63,474 bases of DNA from DASWIP01 sp036397635 (lineage in GTDB: Bacteria; Actinomycetota; AC-67), in assembly GCA_036397635.1 (NCBI GenBank), contig DASWIP010000053.1:1-63474 (forward strand), read 5' to 3'. The notes below the pieces were generated by a model. The model was not told the DNA's origin, ran no database searches, and saw only the letters and a list, made by a program, of their open reading frames with translations. This document shows, piece by piece, positions 1 through 8,574 of this stretch (positions are counted from its first letter, which is position 1; every line of letters starts with the position of its first letter). The position numbers and the translations under genes are program-made.

Positions 1-721
1 ATGCCACGGTCACGCATCCACACGCGAGCAGCTCGCCCTCCCGCGTGATCGAGCCCGCGTCGCCGATCGCGAGGATCGCGTACTCGGCGCCGGTCGACGT
101 GACGCCCGGTGCCGGGTACTCGCCGCCGGCCGCCGTGTCGAGCAGCACCACGACCGCGGTTCCCGCCGGTTCGTGCATGGACGCGGTCCGCACCAGGATG
201 TGAAGTGCGTCGTCGTCGGCTGCGACGCGCGCCTCGACGATGTCGGCGTGATCCTGCAGCGGGCCGGGCACCGCGGCGTCGCCGTACTCGGCCGGCGCGA
301 CAAGCTCGCTGGGACCCTCCGCGCCGAACTGCTCGCCCAGCGCCTGAGGCAGGATCTCGATCCTGTACGTGCGCGGCTCGGCCGCCGTGGTTGCGTCGGT
401 GATCCGCGCGCGCCGATAGTCGCCCCCATCGTCGGCGCCCCGGTCGTCCATCAGATAGTCCTGGTAGACGAACTCACCGGCGGAGTACAGCGCCGTCCCG
501 CCGAACCGAGAGATCTCGCCGGTCCAGTCTGAGATGTCGCCGTCGGCGACCTTCGGGGTCACCGGCTGAGCCGGGATGGGATGCCGGATCAGGTCGTTGC
601 CTCGGTGGGCCTGCTGCCCGAGCACGGGCAGGTCGGGGACCACTTCGGGGATGATCCCCGCCGCGGGGATCGAGGTCGCGAGCAGCGCGAGGGCCAGCGG
701 GATGAGGCGACGTCCGAGCAT
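1..721 (-). CDS. Secreted protein with carbohydrate-binding-like N-terminal domain (partial, runs off left edge)
   Basis: An open frame of 240 codons begins at ATG 721 and continues past base 1 without a stop. A GGAG Shine-Dalgarno lies about 9 nt upstream. Residues 1-22 form a signal peptide (MLGRRLIPLALALLATSIPA). After it comes a short linker and then a domain opening with VADGDISDW that alternates beta-strand-like segments with acidic loops. This resembles the DOMON or glucodextranase-C-like modules that precede enzymes in secreted actinobacterial proteins, but the catalytic part would lie outside the window. Frame use and signal peptide make it convincing as a gene; its function is not assigned. 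It is divergent from the large surface-protein gene. Confidence 0.75.
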   Translation of the reverse strand, partial: MLGRRLIPLALALLATSIPAAGIIPEVVPDLPVLGQQAHRGNDLIRHPIPAQPVTPKVADGDISDWTGEISRFGGTALYSAGEFVYQDYLMDDRGADDGGDYRRARITDATTAAEPRTYRIEILPQALGEQFGAEGPSELVAPAEYGDAAVPGPLQDHADIVEARVAADDDALHILVRTASMHEPAGTAVVVLLDTAAGGEYPAPGVTSTGAEYAILAIGDAGSITREGELLACGCVTVA

Positions 722-926
722 CGAGAGGGCTCCTTCGCACTCGCTTCCGTTCCGGGAGGGGAGGCTCAACCTTTCGGCAGGTCCGAGGCTGCTTCCTCTC
801 GGGTCAGGGCCGAAATCGGAGCCCGTGGGGCTGTGGTTCCGACCAACACCAGTTGTTCCGAAATATCCAAATCTTCCGCAAGCACACCCCTTCTCATAAT
901 TCGGGCTTGTCTGTACCATTCCTGCC

Positions 927-963
927 GGGTTCTTCGGTCACCCATGGTGGTGACGGAAGACCC
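927..963. promoter_or_regulatory. Inverted repeat in leader region of giant surface-protein gene
   Basis: A near-perfect inverted repeat has arms at 927-942 and 949-963, with core GTCACC and GGTGAC around a CATGGT centre. It lies 68 bp before the giant gene, in the 309-bp gap between two divergent secreted-protein genes. It could be an operator or an RNA hairpin. The rest of the gap (722-926) shows no clear promoter or known riboswitch motif. Confidence 0.45.
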
Positions 964-980
964 ATAAGCCGTACATGCAT

Positions 981-1012
981 GGCACGCGGACGCGATCCGA
1001 TCGCGGCGTGCC
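981..1012 (+). promoter_or_regulatory. Stem-loop just upstream of the ribosome binding site of the giant gene
   Basis: The arms are GGCACGC + CGCGATC (981-987, 991-997) and GATCGCG + GCGTGCC (999-1012). They pair over 14 bp with a GGA bulge and a one-base nominal loop. The stem ends about 2 nt before the purine-rich RBS (about 1015-1021) of the gene starting at 1031. Its position suggests control of translation, or protection of the mRNA 5' region. Confidence 0.5.
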
Positions 1013-1030
1013 GCAGGGGGGTCACTCACG

Positions 1031-4000
1031 ATGGGTGCACGTCAACGCCGGCTTCTCGTCGGCATCACTACCGCGGCGGTGTTCGTCGGAGCGCTGTCAA
1101 CGCTCGTTCCCGCGCTCGCCGCGACCACGATCGGCGCGTTCGAGGTGGATGGGGACCTCGTCGATTCCAACACCACCGACGACATCTTCGATTGGGACAC
1201 GCTCGACCAGACCGATGCCGTTGTCGTCGAGTTCAACGATCCCACCGGCCAAAGCGACGACTCTTTCGGCGGAGGCTCCAAAGAGCTCGAGCCTTCGACG
1301 TGGAATTTCGTTTCGCAGAGCGTTCCGCAGAAGGACGACCTGCTCGAGACCGGTATCGCGACGCGCCAGGTGGACGGCTCCAACTGGTTGTACTTGTACA
1401 GCCAGCGCAAGTTCGCCCAGGGCTCGGCCTTCATCGGGTACGAGTTCAACAGCTTGAACCAGACGTTCGACAACGACAACAACGCTGCCACGCCCGAGGT
1501 TCCCGTCCGTTCGAACGGCGACCTTCTCGTGCTGCTGATCGTCGAGAACGGTGGTACGAGCACCAGCATCGATGTCTTCGTGTGGAACGGAACCCACACG
1601 TCCGGGGTCTGGGAGGCGTCGGACCTCGCGCCGACGCGCGGCGTCGATTGGGAGGCCGTCACGGAGAACCCCGGCGGCACCTTCCTGCTGTCCGAGGCCG
1701 CGATCCGGCTGGAAGCGTTCGGTATCAACCCGGCGTGCCCCGGTCTCGGCCAGGCCTGGGTGCACACGACCTCGTCACACAAGTTCGAGAACGCGACCCT
1801 GAAGGACCGCACGACGCGGCAGAACGTTTCGCTGAGCACCTGTGGGTCGCTAACCGTGCACAAGATCGACGACCAAGGAGGCGATCCGCTCAACGGCGCG
1901 ACCTTCGAGCTGCGCGCCGATAGCGGACCGGGGGACATCCCCGACGGCCTCTTCTCGGAGACCGACGATCCGCAGGTCGGGACATGCGTGACCGGGGAGG
2001 AGGGCATCGACGGGCAGTGCACGTTCGAAGACGTCGGTCCCGGGACCTACTGGCTGCGTGAGATCCAGGCGCCGGACGGCTACGCGATCGTGGACGCGTC
2101 GCCGACGCTGGTGACCGTCGCCCCCGGTGAGAACGTCACCGTCGGCGAAGCCTACGTCAACCACCTCCTCGCGCCTGAGTTCACGGTCGTGAAGAGCGTC
2201 GATCCATCGACCGTCGATCTCTCGGATGGCGACACTACGAACGACACCGTCACCTACACCATCACGGTGACCAACGTCGGCGATGGCGCCGGCTCGACTT
2301 TCGTCGAGGATGACTATGACCAGTCGCATCTGACAGACATCACGATCCTCACGGCCGGCGGGACCAGCAACGGGGATGTGATCCGCTGGGACGACACGGG
2401 GACCATCGCGCCCAACGGCGGCACGGCGACCTTTGAGTACTCCGGCCGCATCTTCGGGACCTTCGGGGCCGACGATCCGAACGATGGGTGCCCCGGGGCC
2501 GACCAGTTCCCGGTCATCAACAGCGTCACCGTCGATGGCGACTCGGACTCGGAAACGGTCTGTGTCACCGCCAAGCCGAAGTTCAGCGTGGTCAAGTCCG
2601 CGGACAAGGCCATCGCGCAGATCGACGAGCAGGTGACCTACACGCTGACGGTCACCAACAACGGCGAGGCAGCCGGTTCGACCCCGGTCGAGGACGACTA
2701 CGACCAGGCTCACCTGACCGACATCACCGGCATCGACCCCGACAGCGGGGTGGACGACGGCGACACCATCACCTGGGCCGACTCGGGCCCCATCGCGGCC
2801 GGAGGCGGCTCGGCCACCTTCAGCTACACCGGGACGATCACCGGTCCGTTCGACGGGACGCCCGGATCGGGCGGATGCGGCGAGGGTCAGTTCCCGGTTG
2901 TGAACACCGTTCAGATCGACGGCGACGACACCAGCAACACGGTCTGCGTGCCGGCCAGCCCGGAGTTCAGCGTGGTCAAGGAGTCATCCACCACATCGGT
3001 GGATCTGATGGACGGCGACACAAGCAACGACGTCGTCACCTACACGATCACCGTGACCAACGACGGTGACGCGGCCGGCTCGACCACGGTGACCGACGAC
3101 TACGACCAGGCGCACCTGGCCAACATCACGGGTATCACGCCGGCCGACGGCATCGACAACGGCGACACGATCGTCTGGGACACCGGCTCGATCCCGGCCG
3201 GCGAGTCGCGCCAGTTCAGCTACCAGGGCACGATCGTGGGCGGCTTCACCGGCCCCGACGGCCAGGGCGGCTGCGGTGAGGACGAGTACCCGGTGATCAA
3301 CACCGTCACAATCCCCGACGGCGAGGCCTCGGTGACGGTCTGCGTCCACGCCGAGCCGATCTTCACGGTGGTCAAGTCCGCGAACCCAACCAGCGTGGAC
3401 CTGACCGACGGCGACACGTCCAACGACACCGTCACCTACACGCTGACCGTGACCAACAGCGGTCCGGCAGCCGGCTCGACCAACGTCGTGGACGACTACG
3501 ACGAGGATCATCTCACCGACATCGACAACATCACACCCGACTTCGGTGTGGACGATGGGTTCACGATCACCTGGCTGGACGCCGGGCCGATCGCACCCAA
3601 CGGCGGCACCGCCGGGTTCAGCTACACCGCGCGGATCACCGGCGACTTCACGGGTGAGCCCGGCGGCGGCGGATGCGGCGAGGGGCAGTTCCCGGTCGTC
3701 AACATGGTGGCGGTGGACGGCGACGACGACTCGGCGACGGTCTGCGTGACCGCAGCGCCCGATTTCTCGGTGGTAAAGACCGCCAACCCCACCACGGTGG
3801 ACCTGTCCGACGGTGACACGTCCAACGACACCGTGACGTACACGATCACGGTGACCAACAGCGGCGCCGCAGCGGGTTCGACGCCGGTGGAGGACGACTA
3901 CGACCAGGACCACCTGACCGACATCGCCGACATCACGCCCGCCGACGGCGTCGATGACGGTGATCGCATCACGTGGCAGTCGGACGTGATCGCGCCCAAC

Positions 4001-7000
4001 GGCGGGATGGCCGAGTTCAGTTACACCGCGCGCATCGCCGGCGACTTCACCGGTGAGCCCGGTGGGGAGGGCTGCGAGCCGCACGAGTTCCCCGTCCTCA
4101 ACGCGGTAACCGTCGATGGGGACGATGATGGCTCGACGGTCTGCGTCACCGCCGTTCCGGCCTTCGAGGTCGTCAAGAGCGCCGATCCGAGCAGCGTGGA
4201 TCTGTCGGACGGTGATACGTCAAACGACGTCGTGACCTACACGATCACGGTAACCAATAACGGCGCCGCCTCTGGTTCGACGCCGGTGGATGATGACTAC
4301 GACCAGGAGCATCTGGTCGACATCGCCGACATCACGCCGGCCGACGGCACCGACGACGGCGACGTGATCACGTGGACCTCCGGGGTCATCGCGCCCAACG
4401 GCGGGACGGCCGAGTTCAGCTACACGGGCCGGATCGTCGGGCCGTTCGCATCGGATGAGACCAACGCCGAGCAGTGCGACGGCGCCGGCGAGTTCCCGGT
4501 CATCAACATCGTGACCGTGGACGGCGACGAGACCAGCGAGGTGGTGTGCGCCCAAACCGGTCCGGCCTTCGAGGCCGAGAAGTCCGCGTCGCCCACGACG
4601 GTCGATCTGTCCGACGGCGACACGAGCAACGACACCGTGACCTACACGATCACGGTGACTAACACGGGCTCGGGACCGGGAACGACGCTGGTGGAAGACG
4701 ACTACGACCAGGACCACCTGACCGACATCGCTGACATCGATCCTGCCGACGGGGTCGATGACGGCGACCGGATCACCTGGACCTCCGGCGCGATCGAGTC
4801 GGGCGCGTCGGCGACCTTCAGCTACACGGGTCGCGTCGTCGGGCCGTTCACTTCCGACGAAGCCAACCCCGACCAGTGCGCAGGGGACAACGAGTTCCCC
4901 GTAGTGAACCAGGTGGCGATCTCGGGTGGAGGCGCATCGGCGATCGTGTGCGTCAACGCCGAGCCGGTGTTCGTCCCGGTGAAGACCGCCGACCGTTCGA
5001 CCGCGCAGATCGGTGAGGACGTCACCTACACGATCACCGTCACTAACCAGGGACAGGGCCCCGGATCGACCTCCGTCGAGGATGACTACGACCAGGATCA
5101 CCTGCTGGTGGACGACACCACGATCGACCCGGCAAGCGGCGTCAACGACGGCGACACGATCACTTGGGCCGACTCGGGGACGATCGAGCCCGGTGCCGAG
5201 GCCATCTTCAGCTACACCGGCGAGATCATCGGGACCTTCAGCGGCCCCAGCGGCGGCGGAGAGTGCGACGACGGCTCGTTCCCGGTGCTGAACACCGTGA
5301 CCGTCGACGGCGACACAGCCTCGAGCACGGTGTGCGTGCCGGCGGATCCGCAGTTCACGATCATCAAGTCCGCGGCTCCCACAAGCGTGGACCTCTCGGA
5401 CGGCGACACCACCAACGACACCGTGACCTACACGCTCACGGTCGAGAACATCGGGGAGGCCGAGGGTGTCGCCACTGTGGTGGACGACTTCGACGAGGCC
5501 CACCTCACCGACATCGACGCCGGTGGCGGGACCATCTCGGAAGACGGCACGACGATCACGTTCGTGACCGACACGATGCAGCCGGGGGAGACCCGCACGT
5601 TCACCTACTCGGGTCGCGTCTTCGGACCGTTCACCTCGGACGAGGCAGGTCCCGGATGCGAGGGCGAGACCGAGTTCCCGGTGATCAACCTCGTCGAGGT
5701 CCTGGGCCCCGATGGCGTGGCGGACGACTCGGCAACGGCGACGGTCTGCGCGAACGCCGAGCCGCGGTTCGTCTTCGTCAAGACCGCTGAGCCGACCTCG
5801 ATCGACCTGGCCGACGGCGACGACACCAACGACTCGGTCACCTACACGATCGTGGCGACCAACATCGGCGAGGGTCCGGGCTCGACAGAGGTCGTGGACG
5901 ACTACGACCAGGACCACTTCGCGCCGACCGGGTCCAACCCCGAAGGCGCCGACAACGGCGACACCGTGACCTGGCAGTCGGGCACGATCGAGCCGGGGGA
6001 CGATGCGGTCTTCACGCTCACCGGCACCGTGTTCGGTTCGTTCACCCTGGACGACTCGGGCTCGGAGTGCGAGGGGCAGGATGAGTTCGTCCTCGAGAAC
6101 CTGGTGGTGGGCACCGACGCGCGCGCGGTGGTGTGCGTCCACGCGCCGCCGGGGCTCGATGTCGAGAAGCTGGCACGGAACCTCACCGACGACGGCGAGT
6201 TCGCCGACACGGCGACCGGGGTTCCCGGCGATCAGATCGAGTACCAGATCGTCGTGACCAACACCGGCTCGTCCACCGCGACCGGCGTGGTCGCCTCGGA
6301 TGCGGTTCCCGAGGGCATGAGCTTCGTGTCGTGCGAGCCGGCGCTGAGCTGCTCGGAAACGGGCGGCGTCGTCACCTGGAACGTGGGGACGCTGGAGGCC
6401 GGCGCCGACAGCGGTCCGCTGACGATGATCGTGCAGATCGGCGATCAGTTCGAGCCCGGCTTCACGCTGGTGGGCAACATCGCCGTGGCCACGCGCGACG
6501 GTGGCGACGAGCCCACGCAGTCGAACCCGGTGACCGTGACGGTCACCGTCGTGACCAAGGCCGTCTGCACGACCAACCCGACGCCCGGCGCGGCGATCGA
6601 GTACACGATCCCTTACGGCGCGCACGGCGGCGACGTGCACGGCGTGGTGTTGGAGGATCAGTTGCCCGAGCACGTGCTGTTCGAGAGCGCGTCACCGGAG
6701 CCGACCTCGGCGCCCAACCCGGGTGAGACCGGCACGGTGCGCTGGGAGTTCGGGACCCTGACCGACGGCACGTCGGCGACCGCGACGATCCGGGGACGGA
6801 TCAGCCTGGAGGCGGTCGAGGGCGAGCTGCTCGAGAACGTGGTGACGCTGTCGGCCGACGGGGTGCCGCCGGCCAGCTTCACGCAGGTCACTACCGTGAT
6901 CGAGGACGGCGAGGCCACCGCCAACGCCCAGGGTCTGTACATCAACCTGCTGGGCAACGAGATCGGGCCGATGCCCGACAGCGACGAGGCGAACCCCGAC

Positions 7001-8437
7001 TCGCTGCTCGACTTCCAGGATCCGATCTCGGGTGAGGTCGCGCAGGTCAAGCTGCTCGAGGTGAGCGAGGGCGAGTCGGTCGACGGGTCCAACGCGAGCG
7101 CGCACGCGATCGCCACGGCGGCCGACGTGAAGCTGGTGGACACCCTCGCCGGTCCCGGTGAGGAATGGCTGGTCACCGCGACGGCGGTGCGTGCCGTCTC
7201 GAGCAGCAATGCCGACCTGGCCACCGCCGGCTCAAGCTCGGCGGGCTCGAAGCTGGTCGGTGTGACGGTGCTCGGACAGAACCTGGGCACGGTCACCGAG
7301 CCGACCACGGTCGAGGTGATCCTGCCCGGCGGGCTGCTGACCGCCAGGGTCGAGCTGCTCGAGCACATCAGGACCGGAGCGGCCGACGGCGTTGTGCAAC
7401 CCGACGCGGGCGTGTTCCAGAGCGGGATCACCGTCAACGGCATCCACGTGGTGGTGACCAACAGCAGCGGCGACGTCGTCACGGAGGTGATCGTTTCGCA
7501 CGCGGTGTCCGACGCGGCGTTCCTCAGCGGCCTGGCGTGCGGCGAGGAGCTGCCGCGCGTGTCGGGCACCGGCTACGCGCTCAGCGTGACCGCGGATGAG
7601 ACGCTGCTCGACCCGGACAACACGCTGGTGTACGGCGAGGCCGCGCGCGTCCAAATCCCGATCACCGGCGGCGAGGACTCCTCGACGCAGGCGCACGTGG
7701 GGCCGTTGTCCGTCGAGGGCAACCACATCATCGAGAGCAACGCGGCGTTCGCACACAGCGTCGGGGTGATCGACCGTGACGCCGGCAGCGCTGTGGCCGA
7801 CACCGAGGCCCAGATCGAGGCCCTCCGGCTGCTCGAGCACTCGGACGCACCGGGCGAGACCGATCTGCTGCTCAGTGCGGATCTGATCAGGACCGAGGTG
7901 CACGCGGAGGCGACCGATGCCGAGACCGCATCGGCGACCGGAAGCACGACCCTGGTCGACCTGGAGATCGAGGGCACCGACGTCTGCGAGATGCTCGGTC
8001 TGCAAAGCGCCTGCACGCCCGAGGCGAACACCACCATCGAGGTCGGGGGTGCCGTGCTGGTCATCCTCAACGAGCAGATCGAGGGGCCGTCCGGTCCGGG
8101 GGTGGCGTCGCTGACGGTCAACGCGATCCACATCTTCGTGATCGGCCAGGACAACCCGTTCGGCTTGCCGGTCGGCGTCGAGATCATCGTGTCCAGCTCG
8201 CACGCGGGCGCGCACGCAGAGGGTGGGATGGTCGCCGAGGATGATGGCGACACCGAGGCTCTGCTGCTTCCGGCCGAGCCGGCGTCGAGCGACGGGCCCG
8301 CCCGGCCGACGGTCCCGGTGAAGCCGGTGCCCGAGGCGGTCAAGCCCACGGTTCCGACCATCGCGCCGCCAGAGGACACGGTTGAGGACGACGGCTCCTC
8401 GGACGGCCTGCTCGGAGGCTTCCTAAGCCTGTTCTAA
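1031..8437 (+). CDS. Giant secreted repeat protein (SpaA/Cna-B-like plus DUF11-like repeats), probable adhesin
   Basis: This encodes 2468 residues with an N-terminal signal peptide (about 1-30). Residues ~31-270 form a globular domain beginning FEVDGDLVDS, a type common in actinobacterial surface proteins. Residues ~275-380 form a prealbumin-like SpaA/Cna-B domain (LTVHKIDDQGGDPLNGATFE). Ten ~130-residue DUF11-like repeats follow (384 to ~1708), then two more conventional DUF11 domains (~1709-1960). Two choice-of-anchor-P-like Ala/Ser/Val-rich modules follow (~1970-2180 and ~2190-2400), and a Pro-rich tail. No LPXTG sorting signal and no terminal membrane helix are visible, so attachment to the cell is unexplained. 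Start ATG 1031 follows a GGGGGG RBS. It appears to be a single-gene transcript closed by the hairpin at 8455. The role in adhesion or a surface layer is inferred from domains. Confidence 0.9.
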   Translation: MGARQRRLLVGITTAAVFVGALSTLVPALAATTIGAFEVDGDLVDSNTTDDIFDWDTLDQTDAVVVEFNDPTGQSDDSFGGGSKELEPSTWNFVSQSVPQKDDLLETGIATRQVDGSNWLYLYSQRKFAQGSAFIGYEFNSLNQTFDNDNNAATPEVPVRSNGDLLVLLIVENGGTSTSIDVFVWNGTHTSGVWEASDLAPTRGVDWEAVTENPGGTFLLSEAAIRLEAFGINPACPGLGQAWVHTTSSHKFENATLKDRTTRQNVSLSTCGSLTVHKIDDQGGDPLNGATFELRADSGPGDIPDGLFSETDDPQVGTCVTGEEGIDGQCTFEDVGPGTYWLREIQAPDGYAIVDASPTLVTVAPGENVTVGEAYVNHLLAPEFTVVKSVDPSTVDLSDGDTTNDTVTYTITVTNVGDGAGSTFVEDDYDQSHLTDITILTAGGTSNGDVIRWDDTGTIAPNGGTATFEYSGRIFGTFGADDPNDGCPGADQFPVINSVTVDGDSDSETVCVTAKPKFSVVKSADKAIAQIDEQVTYTLTVTNNGEAAGSTPVEDDYDQAHLTDITGIDPDSGVDDGDTITWADSGPIAAGGGSATFSYTGTITGPFDGTPGSGGCGEGQFPVVNTVQIDGDDTSNTVCVPASPEFSVVKESSTTSVDLMDGDTSNDVVTYTITVTNDGDAAGSTTVTDDYDQAHLANITGITPADGIDNGDTIVWDTGSIPAGESRQFSYQGTIVGGFTGPDGQGGCGEDEYPVINTVTIPDGEASVTVCVHAEPIFTVVKSANPTSVDLTDGDTSNDTVTYTLTVTNSGPAAGSTNVVDDYDEDHLTDIDNITPDFGVDDGFTITWLDAGPIAPNGGTAGFSYTARITGDFTGEPGGGGCGEGQFPVVNMVAVDGDDDSATVCVTAAPDFSVVKTANPTTVDLSDGDTSNDTVTYTITVTNSGAAAGSTPVEDDYDQDHLTDIADITPADGVDDGDRITWQSDVIAPNGGMAEFSYTARIAGDFTGEPGGEGCEPHEFPVLNAVTVDGDDDGSTVCVTAVPAFEVVKSADPSSVDLSDGDTSNDVVTYTITVTNNGAASGSTPVDDDYDQEHLVDIADITPADGTDDGDVITWTSGVIAPNGGTAEFSYTGRIVGPFASDETNAEQCDGAGEFPVINIVTVDGDETSEVVCAQTGPAFEAEKSASPTTVDLSDGDTSNDTVTYTITVTNTGSGPGTTLVEDDYDQDHLTDIADIDPADGVDDGDRITWTSGAIESGASATFSYTGRVVGPFTSDEANPDQCAGDNEFPVVNQVAISGGGASAIVCVNAEPVFVPVKTADRSTAQIGEDVTYTITVTNQGQGPGSTSVEDDYDQDHLLVDDTTIDPASGVNDGDTITWADSGTIEPGAEAIFSYTGEIIGTFSGPSGGGECDDGSFPVLNTVTVDGDTASSTVCVPADPQFTIIKSAAPTSVDLSDGDTTNDTVTYTLTVENIGEAEGVATVVDDFDEAHLTDIDAGGGTISEDGTTITFVTDTMQPGETRTFTYSGRVFGPFTSDEAGPGCEGETEFPVINLVEVLGPDGVADDSATATVCANAEPRFVFVKTAEPTSIDLADGDDTNDSVTYTIVATNIGEGPGSTEVVDDYDQDHFAPTGSNPEGADNGDTVTWQSGTIEPGDDAVFTLTGTVFGSFTLDDSGSECEGQDEFVLENLVVGTDARAVVCVHAPPGLDVEKLARNLTDDGEFADTATGVPGDQIEYQIVVTNTGSSTATGVVASDAVPEGMSFVSCEPALSCSETGGVVTWNVGTLEAGADSGPLTMIVQIGDQFEPGFTLVGNIAVATRDGGDEPTQSNPVTVTVTVVTKAVCTTNPTPGAAIEYTIPYGAHGGDVHGVVLEDQLPEHVLFESASPEPTSAPNPGETGTVRWEFGTLTDGTSATATIRGRISLEAVEGELLENVVTLSADGVPPASFTQVTTVIEDGEATANAQGLYINLLGNEIGPMPDSDEANPDSLLDFQDPISGEVAQVKLLEVSEGESVDGSNASAHAIATAADVKLVDTLAGPGEEWLVTATAVRAVSSSNADLATAGSSSAGSKLVGVTVLGQNLGTVTEPTTVEVILPGGLLTARVELLEHIRTGAADGVVQPDAGVFQSGITVNGIHVVVTNSSGDVVTEVIVSHAVSDAAFLSGLACGEELPRVSGTGYALSVTADETLLDPDNTLVYGEAARVQIPITGGEDSSTQAHVGPLSVEGNHIIESNAAFAHSVGVIDRDAGSAVADTEAQIEALRLLEHSDAPGETDLLLSADLIRTEVHAEATDAETASATGSTTLVDLEIEGTDVCEMLGLQSACTPEANTTIEVGGAVLVILNEQIEGPSGPGVASLTVNAIHIFVIGQDNPFGLPVGVEIIVSSSHAGAHAEGGMVAEDDGDTEALLLPAEPASSDGPARPTVPVKPVPEAVKPTVPTIAPPEDTVEDDGSSDGLLGGFLSLF
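2180..6154 (+). repeat. Ten tandem ~130-residue protein repeats inside the giant gene
   Basis: Repeat starts, at an aromatic residue before VVK/VEK-like motifs, are bases 2180, 2582, 2966, 3362, 3764, 4163, 4568, 4970, 5354 and 5768. Units are 128-138 residues. Each carries TYTITVTN-like, DDYDQ(D/A)HL-like and FPV(V/I)N-like motifs and one conserved cysteine pair about 20-25 residues apart. Units 2 and 8 are a shorter variant (128 residues) that lacks the DLSDGDTSND-type acidic insert. DNA identity is high in patches but not perfect, so the array is old. Confidence 0.9.
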
Positions 8438-8454
8438 CAGCCGGATGATCGACC

Positions 8455-8482
8455 GAGAGCCCGCCGGTCACGGCGGGCTCTC
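8455..8482 (+). terminator. Strong hairpin terminator after giant gene
   Basis: A perfect 12-bp GC-rich stem (GAGAGCCCGCCG and its complement) with a GTCA loop begins 17 nt after the stop codon. There is no long T tract. Confidence 0.8.
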
Positions 8483-8560
8483 GTGTTCGCCGACCTAGGA
8501 TCAAGAGGGGTGTTCCGGGCGCCGAGGACCCTACTGTGTCCCTCGGAGCGGCCGAGGGGT

Positions 8561-8566
8561 TATCGT
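8561..8566 (+). promoter_or_regulatory. -10 element of leaderless promoter (histidine kinase gene)
   Basis: TATCGT lies 8 nt before GTG 8575. This places the transcription start at or next to the start codon and favours 8575 over the upstream GTG at 8536. Confidence 0.5.
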
Positions 8567-8574
8567 CTGGAGTC

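Noticed and set aside
4220..6673. Long antisense ORF (817 codons) opposite the giant gene
   Set aside because: It arises from the repeat structure and codon bias of the plus-strand gene; the protein is Arg/Val/His-rich with no domain.
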